From JAWWPY01 sp964412845 (GTDB lineage: Bacteria; Actinomycetota; Actinomycetes; Streptosporangiales; Streptosporangiaceae), in NCBI GenBank assembly GCA_964412845.1, contig CAYPQM010000006.1, positions 1 to 64,000 of the forward strand: a stretch of DNA of 64,000 nucleotides, given 5' to 3'. This document shows positions 1 through 8,712 of this stretch, piece after piece. The number at the start of each line of letters is the position of its first letter. Positions within the stretch are counted from its first letter, which is position 1. The notes below the pieces were generated by a model that had not been told where the DNA came from, made no database searches, and saw only the letters and a program-made list of their open reading frames with translations. The position numbers and the translations under genes are program-made.

Positions 1-1592
1 CTGCGGCTGACCTGGCCGGCGATCCGGGTATGCTCGAGCTCTTCGAGGTGGATTTCACCTCGGACCAGCATCCGTACCTGGTGACCGGGTTCCCGCACGG
101 ATCGCTGGCCCAGCGGCTGGCCGTGCACGGGGCCGCACCCGTGCGATACGTGGCACAGGTCGGGATTGCGCTGTCGCAGACCCTGCTCACCGCGCACGGC
201 CGAGGCATCCTGCACCTGGACGTGCGGCCGGAGAACGTGGTGCACACCGAATCGGCCGGGCCGCTCCTGACGAATTTCGGGGTTACCCGCGCAGTGGCCG
301 TGATAGGGCAAGTGGAACTGTCTCCCAGGGAGTTGGTCCACGCTGCGGGGGAACTGTTCGGCCGGGGACCCGCAGGTCCCGCGGCGGACGTGTACGGGCT
401 CGGGTCGACCATGTACATGATGCTCGCCGGGCAGGCAGCCTTCGCGGCCGAGGCGCAGCTCGGCCGCGAGGCGCTGTACCAGCGGGCGCTGCGTGGCGGG
501 CTGCCACCGATCCCGCGCGGCGACATTCCCCGACGGTTCGCGGAACTGCTCGTCGACATGATGAGCCCCGATCCCGTCAATAGGCCTGTGATGGGCGCGG
601 TCACCGCGGAACTGGCTGCCTGCGCCGCCGAGGCCCTGCCGCTGGCCCCGCCCATGGCCCCACGGTCGCCCGCGGGGGCCGCCGGAGCGCTGGTCGGCGA
701 GGCAACTCCAGCGGGCATGACTCCCGCCTCTGGGCTGGCGGCCCACCCCCCGGCCCCGCTGCCCCCGGCCCCGCTGCCCCCGGCCCCGCTGCCTTTGGCC
801 CCGGCGCCCCTGGCTCCGGCGCCCCTGGCTCCGGCGCCCCTGGCCCCGCCGCCCCTGGCCCCGGCGCCCGCAGCGCGCAACGACGTGAGTCCGCTTCAAG
901 TGTCGCTGGATCGGCAGCAAAACGCTTTTGGTGGCCAGGTCGCGCCGGCGCACGCGGCCAGGCCGCCGCTGAGCGGGTACGGCATGGCCCAATCGGCGCA
1001 CGACGCCGGCCCGCCGCTGAGCGGGTACGGCATGGGCCAAGCGGCAGTAGGCACGCAGGTCTCGGAGTGGCCGGGGTCAGCCACGGGGGAGCTGGCCCGG
1101 CAGCGGCGGGACACCCAGCCGCAGCCTGTCCAGCCTCCGGCGCAACGCCGCCGCACTCGCCTGATCCTGCTGGTCAGCCTGGGTGTCGTAGCGCTGCTCG
1201 GCGGAGTTGCCGGGGGAGCTATCACCGCGCCGGGCACCCCGGCCCCGAAGAAAACCCAAACGTCGGCGGCCAGCCTGCTTCCGGCGGCGCAGCAGGCCGC
1301 CTACCGGGCGGGCGGCGTGAAGGTGACCGCGCGAGCGCGCGGCGCCCGGGTGTCCTGGACCGCGCCGCACACGAGCAAAGGCGTCACGGCTTTCATCGTG
1401 GTCGCCGGACTGGCGCGCCAGGCGAAGCAGGAGCACACCGTGGGGGTGCACAGCCGAAGCGTTGTCTTTGCCGGGCTGCAGGCCGGGCAGCGTTACTGCT
1501 TCGTGGTGGGCACGCTGGTCAAGTCGCCCAGCGGCCAGCCAAACACGGCAGCTAGCAGGCCGCTCTGCACCGTCGTGCCGGCCTCGGCATAG
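1..1592 (+). CDS. Ser/Thr protein kinase-like membrane protein with extracellular FN3-like domain (5' end outside window)
   Basis: The reading frame is open from base 3, so the N-lobe of the kinase lies upstream of the window; the first internal ATG is at base 30. Numbering from that ATG, residues 62-70 (HLDVRPENV) match the kinase catalytic loop and keep the Asp. The metal-binding DFG is NFG at residues 82-84, and the APE region is poorly kept (about 106-110). Residues 240-280 are Pro/Ala-Leu repeats, and PLSGYGM occurs twice (about 313-336). One membrane segment is at about 377-399, followed by a roughly 90-residue FN3-like domain (VSWTAP, AGLQAGQRYCF). The layout fits an actinobacterial PknB-type receptor with a cytoplasmic kinase and an outside sensor. 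Loss of the DFG Asp suggests weak or no catalysis; this is inferred, not shown. Confidence 0.85.
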   Translation, partial: AADLAGDPGMLELFEVDFTSDQHPYLVTGFPHGSLAQRLAVHGAAPVRYVAQVGIALSQTLLTAHGRGILHLDVRPENVVHTESAGPLLTNFGVTRAVAVIGQVELSPRELVHAAGELFGRGPAGPAADVYGLGSTMYMMLAGQAAFAAEAQLGREALYQRALRGGLPPIPRGDIPRRFAELLVDMMSPDPVNRPVMGAVTAELAACAAEALPLAPPMAPRSPAGAAGALVGEATPAGMTPASGLAAHPPAPLPPAPLPPAPLPLAPAPLAPAPLAPAPLAPPPLAPAPAARNDVSPLQVSLDRQQNAFGGQVAPAHAARPPLSGYGMAQSAHDAGPPLSGYGMGQAAVGTQVSEWPGSATGELARQRRDTQPQPVQPPAQRRRTRLILLVSLGVVALLGGVAGGAITAPGTPAPKKTQTSAASLLPAAQQAAYRAGGVKVTARARGARVSWTAPHTSKGVTAFIVVAGLARQAKQEHTVGVHSRSVVFAGLQAGQRYCFVVGTLVKSPSGQPNTAASRPLCTVVPASA

Positions 1593-1686
1593 CGCCCCCC
1601 GGAACCAGGCGTGCTCACAGAATGGCGCAGGCCCACATCAGCCGGCCACCCTGTGATTCACTGCCATCCACTGCGGACAGGGAAAG

Positions 1687-1708
1687 GTACTGGTCCGCGG
1701 ACCAGTAC
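1687..1708. promoter_or_regulatory. 22-bp perfect palindrome, likely repressor operator
   Basis: The left arm GTACTGGTCCG is followed directly by its exact reverse complement with no loop, so it is a poor hairpin but a good binding site for a dimeric repressor such as a TetR-family protein. It lies about 100 bp upstream of the YCII gene and about 95 bp after the kinase gene. No TetR-type gene is present in the window. Confidence 0.6.
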
Positions 1709-1809
1709 TCATGGTGACCGTAATGGATGCTAATGCCGCTTAACTACCGAAATGACTACGGCAGTCGATCCATTGCTGACGAAATACCGGACATTTACCG
1801 GAGAGGTAC

Positions 1810-2127
1810 ATGAGCGAACCCGCGAGCGGCCAAGACGAGCCGGAGATCTGGTTCACCCTCGAACACCGGCCCGGGCCCGCATGGCGGCGCGATCTGCCGG
1901 AGTTCGAGCAGGATTTCAGCGAGCACTTCGAGTTCATCGGCCTGCTGCGGGCGCGCGGGCTGCTGGTCGCAGGCGGCCCGCGACCCGATCAGCCCGGCCA
2001 CGGCATGATCATCGTCCGCGGGGTGGACGCGACCGAGGCAGAATTCATCGCCAACGAAGCCGACATGAGCGTTGTCAACGGGCTGCTTGAGGTGACGGTC
2101 CGGCCCTGGCGCGTCGTCAGCTATTGA
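1810..2127 (+). CDS. YCII-related domain protein
   Basis: A 105-residue protein matching the small YCII-related (ferredoxin-like alpha/beta) family. The pattern is visible in the GLLVAGGPRPDQPGHGMIIV stretch, the ATEAEFIANEAD helix and the terminal VRPWRVVSY. The start is the ATG preceded by GGAGAGG at 1799-1805. The gene stands alone, downstream of a perfect palindrome and upstream of a strong bidirectional hairpin. Its substrate cannot be told; YCII proteins are small single-domain proteins with a proposed His/Asp catalytic pair. Confidence 0.85.
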   Translation: MSEPASGQDEPEIWFTLEHRPGPAWRRDLPEFEQDFSEHFEFIGLLRARGLLVAGGPRPDQPGHGMIIVRGVDATEAEFIANEADMSVVNGLLEVTVRPWRVVSY

Positions 2128-2134
2128 CCGGGCG

Positions 2135-2169
2135 GATGGGGTTGCGCGGACCTGCCGCGCAACCCCATC
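2135..2169. terminator. Bidirectional hairpin terminator
   Basis: A perfect 15-bp stem (2135-2149 with 2155-2169) with a 5-nt loop sits exactly between the convergent YCII gene and the helicase gene. There is no U-run, as is common in high-GC actinobacteria. Confidence 0.8.
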
Positions 2170-2171
2170 GT

Positions 2172-4037
2172 TCAGCCGGCCTGGCGTAGCTCCGGGCGTG
2201 GCCGTGTGGGCCTGCGGCTGCCCCGGACGCTGCCGCCGCGGGAAGCGACTGCGCCGCCCAGGGCCGCGTCACGCTGAGCACCGCCGCCCGGGGCGCTGCC
2301 GGGCGACGGATTGCCATTGGGCGCCGTACCGCCACGCGAGGACGTCGAGTACGTCGCCGCGGCGGGCGACGACGTCGAATACTGGGTCATGCCGCGCGAG
2401 GAACCGCCGCGCGAGGAACCGCCCCGCGAGGAACCCGCGTAGGACGGAGCACCGTGCGCGCTACCGCCCCGCGAGGAAGCACCGCGCGAGGAGCCACCGC
2501 GCGGCGGACCGCCACGCGAGGAACCGCCCCGCGGGGACCTGTCCCGCGCGGGACGGGTGCCGTACTCAGGCGGCGCGGGCCGGGTAGCCGGCGGCGGCGG
2601 CACCGGAGTGCCCGATGTCGCGATCTCCCGGACCGCGTGGTGGCCGGTCTGCACCTGATGGCTGACGGGAGTGACCCCCGCTGCGTCGTGCAGCCGGGCG
2701 ACTTCGCGGACCTGGGCCGGGTCGACCAGCGCCAGGACCGTCCCGGACGCGCCCGCCCGGGCGGTGCGGCCGGAGCGGTGCAGGTAGTCCTTATGGTCGT
2801 TCGGCGGATCGAAGTGCACGACCAGGCCGACGTCGTCGATGTCCAGGCCGCGCGCGGCGACATCGGTCGCCACCAGCACCCGCGGATGACCGGCGGTGAA
2901 GGCACCCAGGGCCCGCTGCCGCTGGTTCTGGTTCAGGTTGCCGTGGATGGCCGCCGCCGGAACCCCGGCATTGGTCAGCTGCTTGGCCAGCCGGGCCGCA
3001 CCGTGCTTGGTGCGCACGAAGAACAGCGTGCGGTCGGGCCGGGCCGCGATCTCGGTGGCGATGGCCACCTTGTCCGCGGCCGGCAGCACGAACACCTGGT
3101 GATCTGCGGCGACGCCGGGCTCATCGGAAGGAGCCACGGCATGCAGCGCGGGCTCATTCAGGTACCTGGTCACCAGCTTGTCCACGTCGCGGTCCAGGGT
3201 GGCGGAGAACAGCATCCGCTGCCCGCCGGCCGGGGTGTCATCGAGGATGCGGCTGACCGCGGGCAGGAAGCCGAGGTCAGCCATGTGGTCCGCCTCGTCA
3301 ATCACCGAGATCTCGATTCGGGCCAGGCTGCAGGAATGCCGGTCGAGCAGGTCGATCAGCCGGCCGGGGGTGGCGACCACGATGTCGACCCCGCGACGAA
3401 GCTGGTCTATCTGCCTGCCCATCGGTGCGCCACCGTAGACCGTCGTGACCGTCACGCCAACCGCCCGGCCGAGCGGCGTCAGCACATCGGCCACCTGCTG
3501 GGCGAGTTCCCGGGTGGGGACCAGGACCAGCCCGCGCGGGGCCTTCTCCCGTCGCGGGCCGCTGGCCCCGGACAACCGGGCCAGCATGGGCAGGCCGAAC
3601 GCGAGAGTCTTGCCGGATCCGGTCTGCGCGCGGCCCAGGACGTCCCGGCCGGCCAGTGCGTCCGGCAGGGCCCGGGCCTGGATAGCGAAAGGCGCGTCGA
3701 TCCCGCGCTGGGCCAGCGCGCTGACCAGCGGACCAGGGATGCCGAGCTCCCGGAAGGTGGTGGCGGGCGGCGCCGGTACGGCGAGCGCTGCGGTCAGCGC
3801 CAGCTCCAGCGCCGAGGGGGCGGCGGGCGGGCGGGGGGTATTCGAGCGGCCCGGGCTGCCACGGCCGGCCTGGCTACGGCGGCCGGGTCCGTTCCGGCGA
3901 CCTGAGCTGGCACCGCCGTTACCTCGGCGGGCCGGGTCGCGGCGGGCTGCGTTCTGCGGCAAGGGTGAACTCCATCCGTGCTTCGTGGGCCGCGTCGTGA
4001 TGGGAGGCGTCGACGACAGCGGCGAACTGGAACTCAC
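2172..4037 (-). CDS. DEAD-box ATP-dependent RNA helicase with RG-rich tail
   Basis: All core helicase motifs are visible: Q-motif region (FRELGIPGPL, about 95-120), motif I AQTGSGKT (137-144), PTRELA (174-179), TPGR (223-226), DEAD (248-251, read as IDEADHM), SAT (278-280), ARGLDI (395-400) and HRSGRTARAG (420-429). Residues about 1-90 are basic and low complexity; residues about 480-621 are dominated by SRGG/RGG repeats, an RNA-binding tail typical of cold-shock and ribosome-assembly helicases. The GTG at 4037 is the furthest upstream start and has no clear Shine-Dalgarno, so the true N-terminus may be further in. The RG repeats are also short DNA repeats. Confidence 0.92.
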   Translation of the reverse strand: MSSSSPLSSTPPITTRPTKHGWSSPLPQNAARRDPARRGNGGASSGRRNGPGRRSQAGRGSPGRSNTPRPPAAPSALELALTAALAVPAPPATTFRELGIPGPLVSALAQRGIDAPFAIQARALPDALAGRDVLGRAQTGSGKTLAFGLPMLARLSGASGPRREKAPRGLVLVPTRELAQQVADVLTPLGRAVGVTVTTVYGGAPMGRQIDQLRRGVDIVVATPGRLIDLLDRHSCSLARIEISVIDEADHMADLGFLPAVSRILDDTPAGGQRMLFSATLDRDVDKLVTRYLNEPALHAVAPSDEPGVAADHQVFVLPAADKVAIATEIAARPDRTLFFVRTKHGAARLAKQLTNAGVPAAAIHGNLNQNQRQRALGAFTAGHPRVLVATDVAARGLDIDDVGLVVHFDPPNDHKDYLHRSGRTARAGASGTVLALVDPAQVREVARLHDAAGVTPVSHQVQTGHHAVREIATSGTPVPPPPATRPAPPEYGTRPARDRSPRGGSSRGGPPRGGSSRGASSRGGSAHGAPSYAGSSRGGSSRGGSSRGMTQYSTSSPAAATYSTSSRGGTAPNGNPSPGSAPGGGAQRDAALGGAVASRGGSVRGSRRPTRPRPELRQAG

Positions 4038-4218
4038 CGAGAAGCGGACTGCTCACACAAGCGACCACGCGGGCTTCTCGCCCGCGGGAGTGGCGGCCAG
4101 ACTGCCCGCCATTTGCACCAACCTTATCAGCGGTCCCCTTGTTCCCCCGGTTTGGCCGGAGTCAGGGCGGGCGGCAGCCGGGAAACCAGCGATGCGTGGG
4201 TGTCCGTGCGGCCAGGCC

Positions 4219-4683
4219 TCACTCTTCACGCTTCTCGAACAGGCTGACGGCGATAAGCCCGGCGATGAACGCTACGACCATGGCGATCAGCAGGCCGAGT
4301 TCAGCCGAGCTGATCGTCACCTCATTACTCAGCAGGAAGAGGATCCGCCTGATCACGGCCACCAGCCCGACGATGATGAACGGCTGGGCCACCAGCCGGT
4401 GCGCGCGCAGCGACAGCACCACGGTGTGCACGATCTCCACCAGGATCAGCACCAGCAGCACCCGGTCCAGCAGGTTGATGGCCGCCACCGAAATCGACTT
4501 GTCCAGAGAGTCGATGAAGAAGCTGATGACCCCGGAGACGGTCAGGGTCGCGGCGAGGATGATCAGCACCACGCCGACCACGATGGTGACGAAGTCCTGC
4601 GCATGCTCCAGCGCCCAGATCGAACCGGTCACACCCCGCCGGCGGGCCGGCGGCCCCGCCTTCTCATCACTCGCCTCGGGCAA
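4219..4683 (-). CDS. PsiE-like phosphate-starvation-inducible family membrane protein
   Basis: A 154-residue protein with four hydrophobic segments (about 29-53, 66-89, 98-117, 126-146) and the PsiE-family features LDRVLLVLILVEIVHTV and a mid-protein VIRRILFL. The start is a TTG at 4683 chosen because GGAGGG lies 5 nt upstream. It lies 31 bp downstream of the PPK2 gene on the same strand and is probably co-transcribed, which suggests a phosphate-related role. Molecular function of the family is unknown. Confidence 0.8.
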   Translation of the reverse strand: MPEASDEKAGPPARRRGVTGSIWALEHAQDFVTIVVGVVLIILAATLTVSGVISFFIDSLDKSISVAAINLLDRVLLVLILVEIVHTVVLSLRAHRLVAQPFIIVGLVAVIRRILFLLSNEVTISSAELGLLIAMVVAFIAGLIAVSLFEKREE

Positions 4684-4714
4684 CGATTCCCTCCAGCCGC
4701 GTAGAGATCACAGG

Positions 4715-5611
4715 CTAAGGCGTCAGCGCCGATCCGTGCGGATGACTTTTCAAGGTGGCGGCGTAGTCGGGCACGTATGTCTGCATATCCCGCGGCACGC
4801 GCACGTAGCCGCGGGACGCCGGGCGCTTCGGCAGCGACAGGGGCAGCCGCTGGACATCGCGATACGGCAGGGTGGTAAGCAGGTGCGCGATCATGTTGAT
4901 CCGGGCCCGCCGCTTGTCGTCGCTCTCGACCACGTGCCACGGAGCCTCGGGGATGTCGGTGTGGATGAACATCTCGTCCTTGGCCCGGGAATAGTCTTCC
5001 CAGCGGGTGATCGACTCCAGGTCCATCGGCGAGAGCTTCCAGCGCCGCATGGGATCCTCCAGCCGGGACCGGAACCGGCTTTCCTGCTCGTCGTCGCTGA
5101 CCGAGAACCAGTACTTCCGCAGCAGGATGCCTTCCTCGACGAGCAGCCGCTCGAAGATGGGGCACTGGTGCAGGAACCGCCCATAATCCTCCTTGGTGCA
5201 AAAGCCCATCACATGCTCCACGCCAGCACGGTTGTACCAGCTACGGTCGAACAGGACGATCTGGCCGCCGGCTGGCAGGTGCTCGATGAAGCGCTGGAAG
5301 TACCACTGGGTCTGTTCCCGCTCCGTCGGCGCGGGGAGGGCGGCGATCCGGGCGATGCGCGGGTTGAGGTACTGGGCTACCCGCTTGATCGTGCTTCCCT
5401 TGCCAGCCGCGTCGCGGCCCTCAAAGATCACCACCACCCTGAGCCGCTCGGTGCGCACCCACTCCTGCACCTTCACCAGTTCGGCCTGCAGCCGGTAGAG
5501 CTCGACCTCGTACAGCTTCTTGGGCAGCCGCTGCGGGTGGGCAGGCTTGCCCTTGGTGTGCGCTGGCCGCTGCGCCTTGGCTGTGCCGTCCTTGTGGGTC
5601 ACCTGCCCCAC
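4715..5611 (-). CDS. ppk2: Polyphosphate kinase 2 (PPK2 family)
   Basis: A single-domain PPK2 of 298 residues, the usual length. It has Walker A GRDAAGKGST (65-74), the lid/Walker B stretch FDRSWYNRAG (121-130) followed by EHVMGF, and the late RARINMIAHLL motif. PPK2 enzymes transfer phosphate between polyphosphate and nucleotides, usually toward NDP/NTP. The start is GTG at 5611 with a purine-rich AAAGGGG just upstream. It is followed by the PsiE-like gene, forming a small phosphate-metabolism unit. The nucleotide preference (GDP or ADP) cannot be read from sequence alone. Confidence 0.93.
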   Translation of the reverse strand: MGQVTHKDGTAKAQRPAHTKGKPAHPQRLPKKLYEVELYRLQAELVKVQEWVRTERLRVVVIFEGRDAAGKGSTIKRVAQYLNPRIARIAALPAPTEREQTQWYFQRFIEHLPAGGQIVLFDRSWYNRAGVEHVMGFCTKEDYGRFLHQCPIFERLLVEEGILLRKYWFSVSDDEQESRFRSRLEDPMRRWKLSPMDLESITRWEDYSRAKDEMFIHTDIPEAPWHVVESDDKRRARINMIAHLLTTLPYRDVQRLPLSLPKRPASRGYVRVPRDMQTYVPDYAATLKSHPHGSALTP

Positions 5612-5690
5612 CCCCTTTGCGCCGAGTCAACCACCAGCCGGGGTTGGTGGCGAGCCCGGGACGGGCTGGCGGGGATATGCTGTGGGCCAG

Positions 5691-7190
5691 ATGGTAGCTT
5701 TTCGTGCTCAGTCAATTACCAAGCGTGCCTGGAGGGTGGCGGCCGGCTGCGCCGCGATGACCATGTGCCTGTCGTCGCCGGCGGCATTCCCGGCTAGCCA
5801 TGCGCAGGCCGTGGCCGCCCGGACCGTGCTGAGCTTCACCTTCGATGATGGCGACGCCGACCAGATGGCAGCCGCGCGGGTGCTGCACAGGTACGGGATG
5901 CACGGCACCTTCTACATCATCACCGGCGCGGTCGGGGCGCCCCAGTACATGACCCTTTCCGACCTGCACACGCTGGCCGCGGAGGGGGACGAGATCGCCG
6001 GCCATACGGTCTCGCACCTCGAGTTGCCCCATGTCACCGCCGCGGAGGCGCGCCGCCAGGTGTGCGACGGACGGAACACCCTCATGACCTGGGGATTTCA
6101 CCCGACCTCGTTCGCCTATCCCGGCGGGGTGTACAGCCCGGCGACCGAGGCCATCGTCCGGGAATGCGGCTTCAACAATGCGCGGGTCGTCATCGGCCTC
6201 CGCTCACCAGGCTGCCCCGCCTGCACCGTGGCGGAAACCGTGCCGCCCAGGGACCCCTACGCGATCCGGGTTCCCGGGCAGGTGGACGGCAGCTGGACGC
6301 TGGCCACGCTGCAGGACATTGTCACCACCGCGGAGAGCCGTGGTGGCGGCTGGCTGCCGCTGGTCTTCCACCACATCTGCGCCGCCAAATCCTGCTCCAG
6401 CCTGTCCGTCCGGCTGTCCCTGGTGAACAGCTTCGCGAAATGGCTCGCCCAGCGGCGGGACGTCGGCACGGTGGTCAGGACCGTCGGCCAGGTCGCCGGC
6501 GGCCCGGTGCGCCCGATGATCAGCGCGCCCGCGCCCCCCCGGCACGGCGTCATCAACGGCTCGCTGGAGGTCGTCGGCAATTCCGGCGCGGTGGACCCGA
6601 CCGTGGAGGCGCCCAGTCACCCGGTCCCCGCCACGCAATGCTGGATGCGGGCCGACTATGGCCAGAACACGTCGACCTGGCAGCGGATCCGGGGAGGTCA
6701 CGACGGCCGGTGGGCCATGCGGCTGACGATGACCAGCCACCGGACCGGTGACGCCAAGCTGATCCAGCAGTTTGACACCGGCCAGTGCTCGATCCCGGTC
6801 GTCTCCGGGCAGTCCTACAACCTGGCTACCTGGTACACGTCGACCGTCACGACCCAGTTCGCGATCTACTACCGGACCCTGGCGGGCCGCTGGCGGTACT
6901 GGACATCGAGTCCTTTCTACCCGGCGGTAGCGCGCTGGTCCGACGCGACATGGACGACACCTCCGGTGCCGGCCGGCGCGAGCGGGCTCAGCTTCGGGCT
7001 CGCCCTGTCCCGCACGGGCTCGTTGACCACCGATAACTACAGCATCCTCGCCACCCGGCCGAGCCTGATCCGGGGGATCCTGGACATCGCGCTGCTGACG
7101 CTGCTCGTCCTGGGCGGCGCGGTGGCCGGGACCCGCGCGCTGCGCCGGCGACGCAGGCGCACGCCAGCCCCCGACGCGGCCTCAGCCTGA
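5691..7190 (+). CDS. Secreted, membrane-anchored polysaccharide deacetylase
   Basis: Translated from the ATG at 5691, because the open frame further upstream only overlaps ppk2. It has a signal peptide (about 1-42), a NodB-type carbohydrate esterase 4 domain with TFDDGDAD, GHTVSHLEL (metal His pair) and FAYPGG, then a roughly 170-residue C-terminal beta-rich module that looks carbohydrate-binding (WMRADYGQ... DNYSIL), and a last membrane segment before an Arg-rich tail. Predicted to remove N-acetyl groups from an extracellular glycan. It ends 9 bp inside the convergent response regulator gene. Its role with the glycan locus that follows is inferred. Confidence 0.88.
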   Translation: MVAFRAQSITKRAWRVAAGCAAMTMCLSSPAAFPASHAQAVAARTVLSFTFDDGDADQMAAARVLHRYGMHGTFYIITGAVGAPQYMTLSDLHTLAAEGDEIAGHTVSHLELPHVTAAEARRQVCDGRNTLMTWGFHPTSFAYPGGVYSPATEAIVRECGFNNARVVIGLRSPGCPACTVAETVPPRDPYAIRVPGQVDGSWTLATLQDIVTTAESRGGGWLPLVFHHICAAKSCSSLSVRLSLVNSFAKWLAQRRDVGTVVRTVGQVAGGPVRPMISAPAPPRHGVINGSLEVVGNSGAVDPTVEAPSHPVPATQCWMRADYGQNTSTWQRIRGGHDGRWAMRLTMTSHRTGDAKLIQQFDTGQCSIPVVSGQSYNLATWYTSTVTTQFAIYYRTLAGRWRYWTSSPFYPAVARWSDATWTTPPVPAGASGLSFGLALSRTGSLTTDNYSILATRPSLIRGILDIALLTLLVLGGAVAGTRALRRRRRRTPAPDAASA

Positions 7191-7853
7191 GCGACGCAGC
7201 GGCGACTGCGTGAACCCCTCGTCCAGCAACCGGTTGCGCACAGCGAAGGAAGCTGCCTCCAGCCGGGAATGCACGCCGAGCTTGGTGAGAAGCGACTGGA
7301 CGTGCGTTCGCACCGTGGCCGGTGAGACCCCGAGCTTGACCGCCATGGCGGTGGTGTCCAGCCCTTGCACCAGCAGCGCCAGGCATTCCCGCTCCCGGGG
7401 GGTGAGGAACGCGGCGAGCCGCTGCGCGTCGTCCTCCTGCGGCGGCAGCCGCTTCCGGATGCCCTTCGGGACGTCGACGACCACCTCGCCCCGCAGCACC
7501 CGTTCGATAGCCCCGGTGAGCGCCGAGATTCCCCGGGTCTTGTGCAGATAGCCGGCGGCACCCACGTTCAGGGCACGCAGTATCCCCTCGGTCTCGGGAT
7601 CGGCGCTGAGCACGAGCACCTTTGTGTTCTTGCTGATGGCGACCATCTCGGCGATGGCGTCGATGCCATCGTCCCCGGCGAAGTGCCGGTCGATCAGGCA
7701 CACGTCCGGCTGCTCCAGCCGGACGCACTCGATGGTGTCCGGGACGGTACGGGCAATGGTGACCTCGTAGCCACGCTGGATGAGAACAGCGGACATCGCG
7801 TCGAGGAACACGCTGTGGTCATCACCGATCACCAGGCGGGTCACTGCGGTCAA
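7182..7853 (-). CDS. NarL/LuxR-type response regulator
   Basis: A 223-residue two-domain regulator. The receiver domain has the acidic DD pair (11-12), phospho-acceptor Asp about 55 (PDVCLID) and a switch Lys near HKTRG. The C-terminal GerE/LuxR helix-turn-helix is about 150-210 (LTPRERECLALL, SPATVRTHVQSLL). It lies 4 bp downstream of the histidine kinase gene and is surely its partner. The 3' end overlaps the convergent deacetylase gene by 9 bp. Confidence 0.92.
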   Translation of the reverse strand: MTAVTRLVIGDDHSVFLDAMSAVLIQRGYEVTIARTVPDTIECVRLEQPDVCLIDRHFAGDDGIDAIAEMVAISKNTKVLVLSADPETEGILRALNVGAAGYLHKTRGISALTGAIERVLRGEVVVDVPKGIRKRLPPQEDDAQRLAAFLTPRERECLALLVQGLDTTAMAVKLGVSPATVRTHVQSLLTKLGVHSRLEAASFAVRNRLLDEGFTQSPLRRSG

Positions 7854-7857
7854 CCGC

Positions 7858-8544
7858 TCATCCGGCCGACACGAGGGGAACGGCCCGCAGCGGAATCAGG
7901 ATGCGGACCCGGGCGCCGCCGGTGTCCGGCGCCTGTACTTCAAGGCGCCCGCCACACGAGTCGAGCAGCGCGGTCACCACCGTGAGGCCCAGCGAAGCGG
8001 TCCCGGCGGGGCCATTGCCGAAGCCGGGACCGTCGTCGGTCACCTCGATGACAGCATCAGGGTCGTTGGGCCGGATTTCTTCCTGCCGGATCCCGACCTC
8101 GACCCGGCCCTCCGGCCCCGCGGCGCGGGCCGCGTTGTCGACGACGTTGGTCAGCACCCGCCAGAGCAGCGCCGGACTGGCCTCGACACTCACCGCGGGC
8201 CCGGGCAGCAGCGCGATCGTGGCCTCGTGGGCATAACTGGCCAGTTGCACCACCTGACCGCTCAGTGCGCCCAGGTCGACGGCGCCGACATCCTCGGCTT
8301 CATGCTTGTCGGGGATCTCGCTGGAGATGATCTCAAGCATCCGGGACAGCTCCAGCGAGAGCAGTTCCATCCGGAAGCCCGAGTCGTCGGGCAGCGCGAC
8401 ATCCCCGCGCACCGCCTCGACAAGGTAGGACAAAGTTGTCATCTGGTGCCCGAGATCATGCATCAGGCCCCTGGTTGCGAGCGCCTCAGCACCATCGGAC
8501 CGTCGTCGGCCGTGACTGCGCCGTCGTTCCAGTGACGATTTCAT
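7858..8544 (-). CDS. Soluble histidine kinase without sensor domain
   Basis: A short (228-residue) kinase with an H-box-like MHDLGHQMTTL (28-38) in a dimerisation region, an N-box NVVDNAARA, a G1 box DDGPGFG and a G2 box ASLGLTVV. There is no membrane segment or recognisable input domain, so the signal must be cytoplasmic or come from a partner. The start is the ATG at 8544. It is first in a two-gene unit with the NarL-type regulator. Confidence 0.87.
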   Translation of the reverse strand: MKSSLERRRSHGRRRSDGAEALATRGLMHDLGHQMTTLSYLVEAVRGDVALPDDSGFRMELLSLELSRMLEIISSEIPDKHEAEDVGAVDLGALSGQVVQLASYAHEATIALLPGPAVSVEASPALLWRVLTNVVDNAARAAGPEGRVEVGIRQEEIRPNDPDAVIEVTDDGPGFGNGPAGTASLGLTVVTALLDSCGGRLEVQAPDTGGARVRILIPLRAVPLVSAG

Positions 8545-8624
8545 GCGTGATGCCCCCCCGCGATTCCTGGCTCCCCCGGCCCGTCACTCATGAGGTGCAA
8601 TACCCAATACGAAGCATGCACTGT

Positions 8625-8644
8625 TAGTCACATGATAGTGGCTA
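8625..8644. promoter_or_regulatory. Near-palindrome in the kinase/regulator promoter region
   Basis: TAGTCAC and GTGGCTA form 7-bp arms (one mismatch) separated by 6 nt, in a locally AT-richer stretch about 80 bp upstream of the histidine kinase start. It is a possible autoregulatory site. The evidence is weak. Confidence 0.25.
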
Positions 8645-8712
8645 TACGTGTCTAGTCGTACCACACGTGCCACCGGGCGCATCAGAATTCTCTGGAGAAA
8701 GCGCAGGTGAGG

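Noticed and set aside
2454..3905. Long plus-strand open frame opposite the DEAD-box helicase
   Set aside because: No domain pattern; it is the complement of a gene with all helicase motifs, and long antisense frames are common in GC-rich DNA.
4139..5797. Long plus-strand open frame opposite the PsiE-like and ppk2 genes
   Set aside because: It spans two well-supported minus-strand genes and has no family features.
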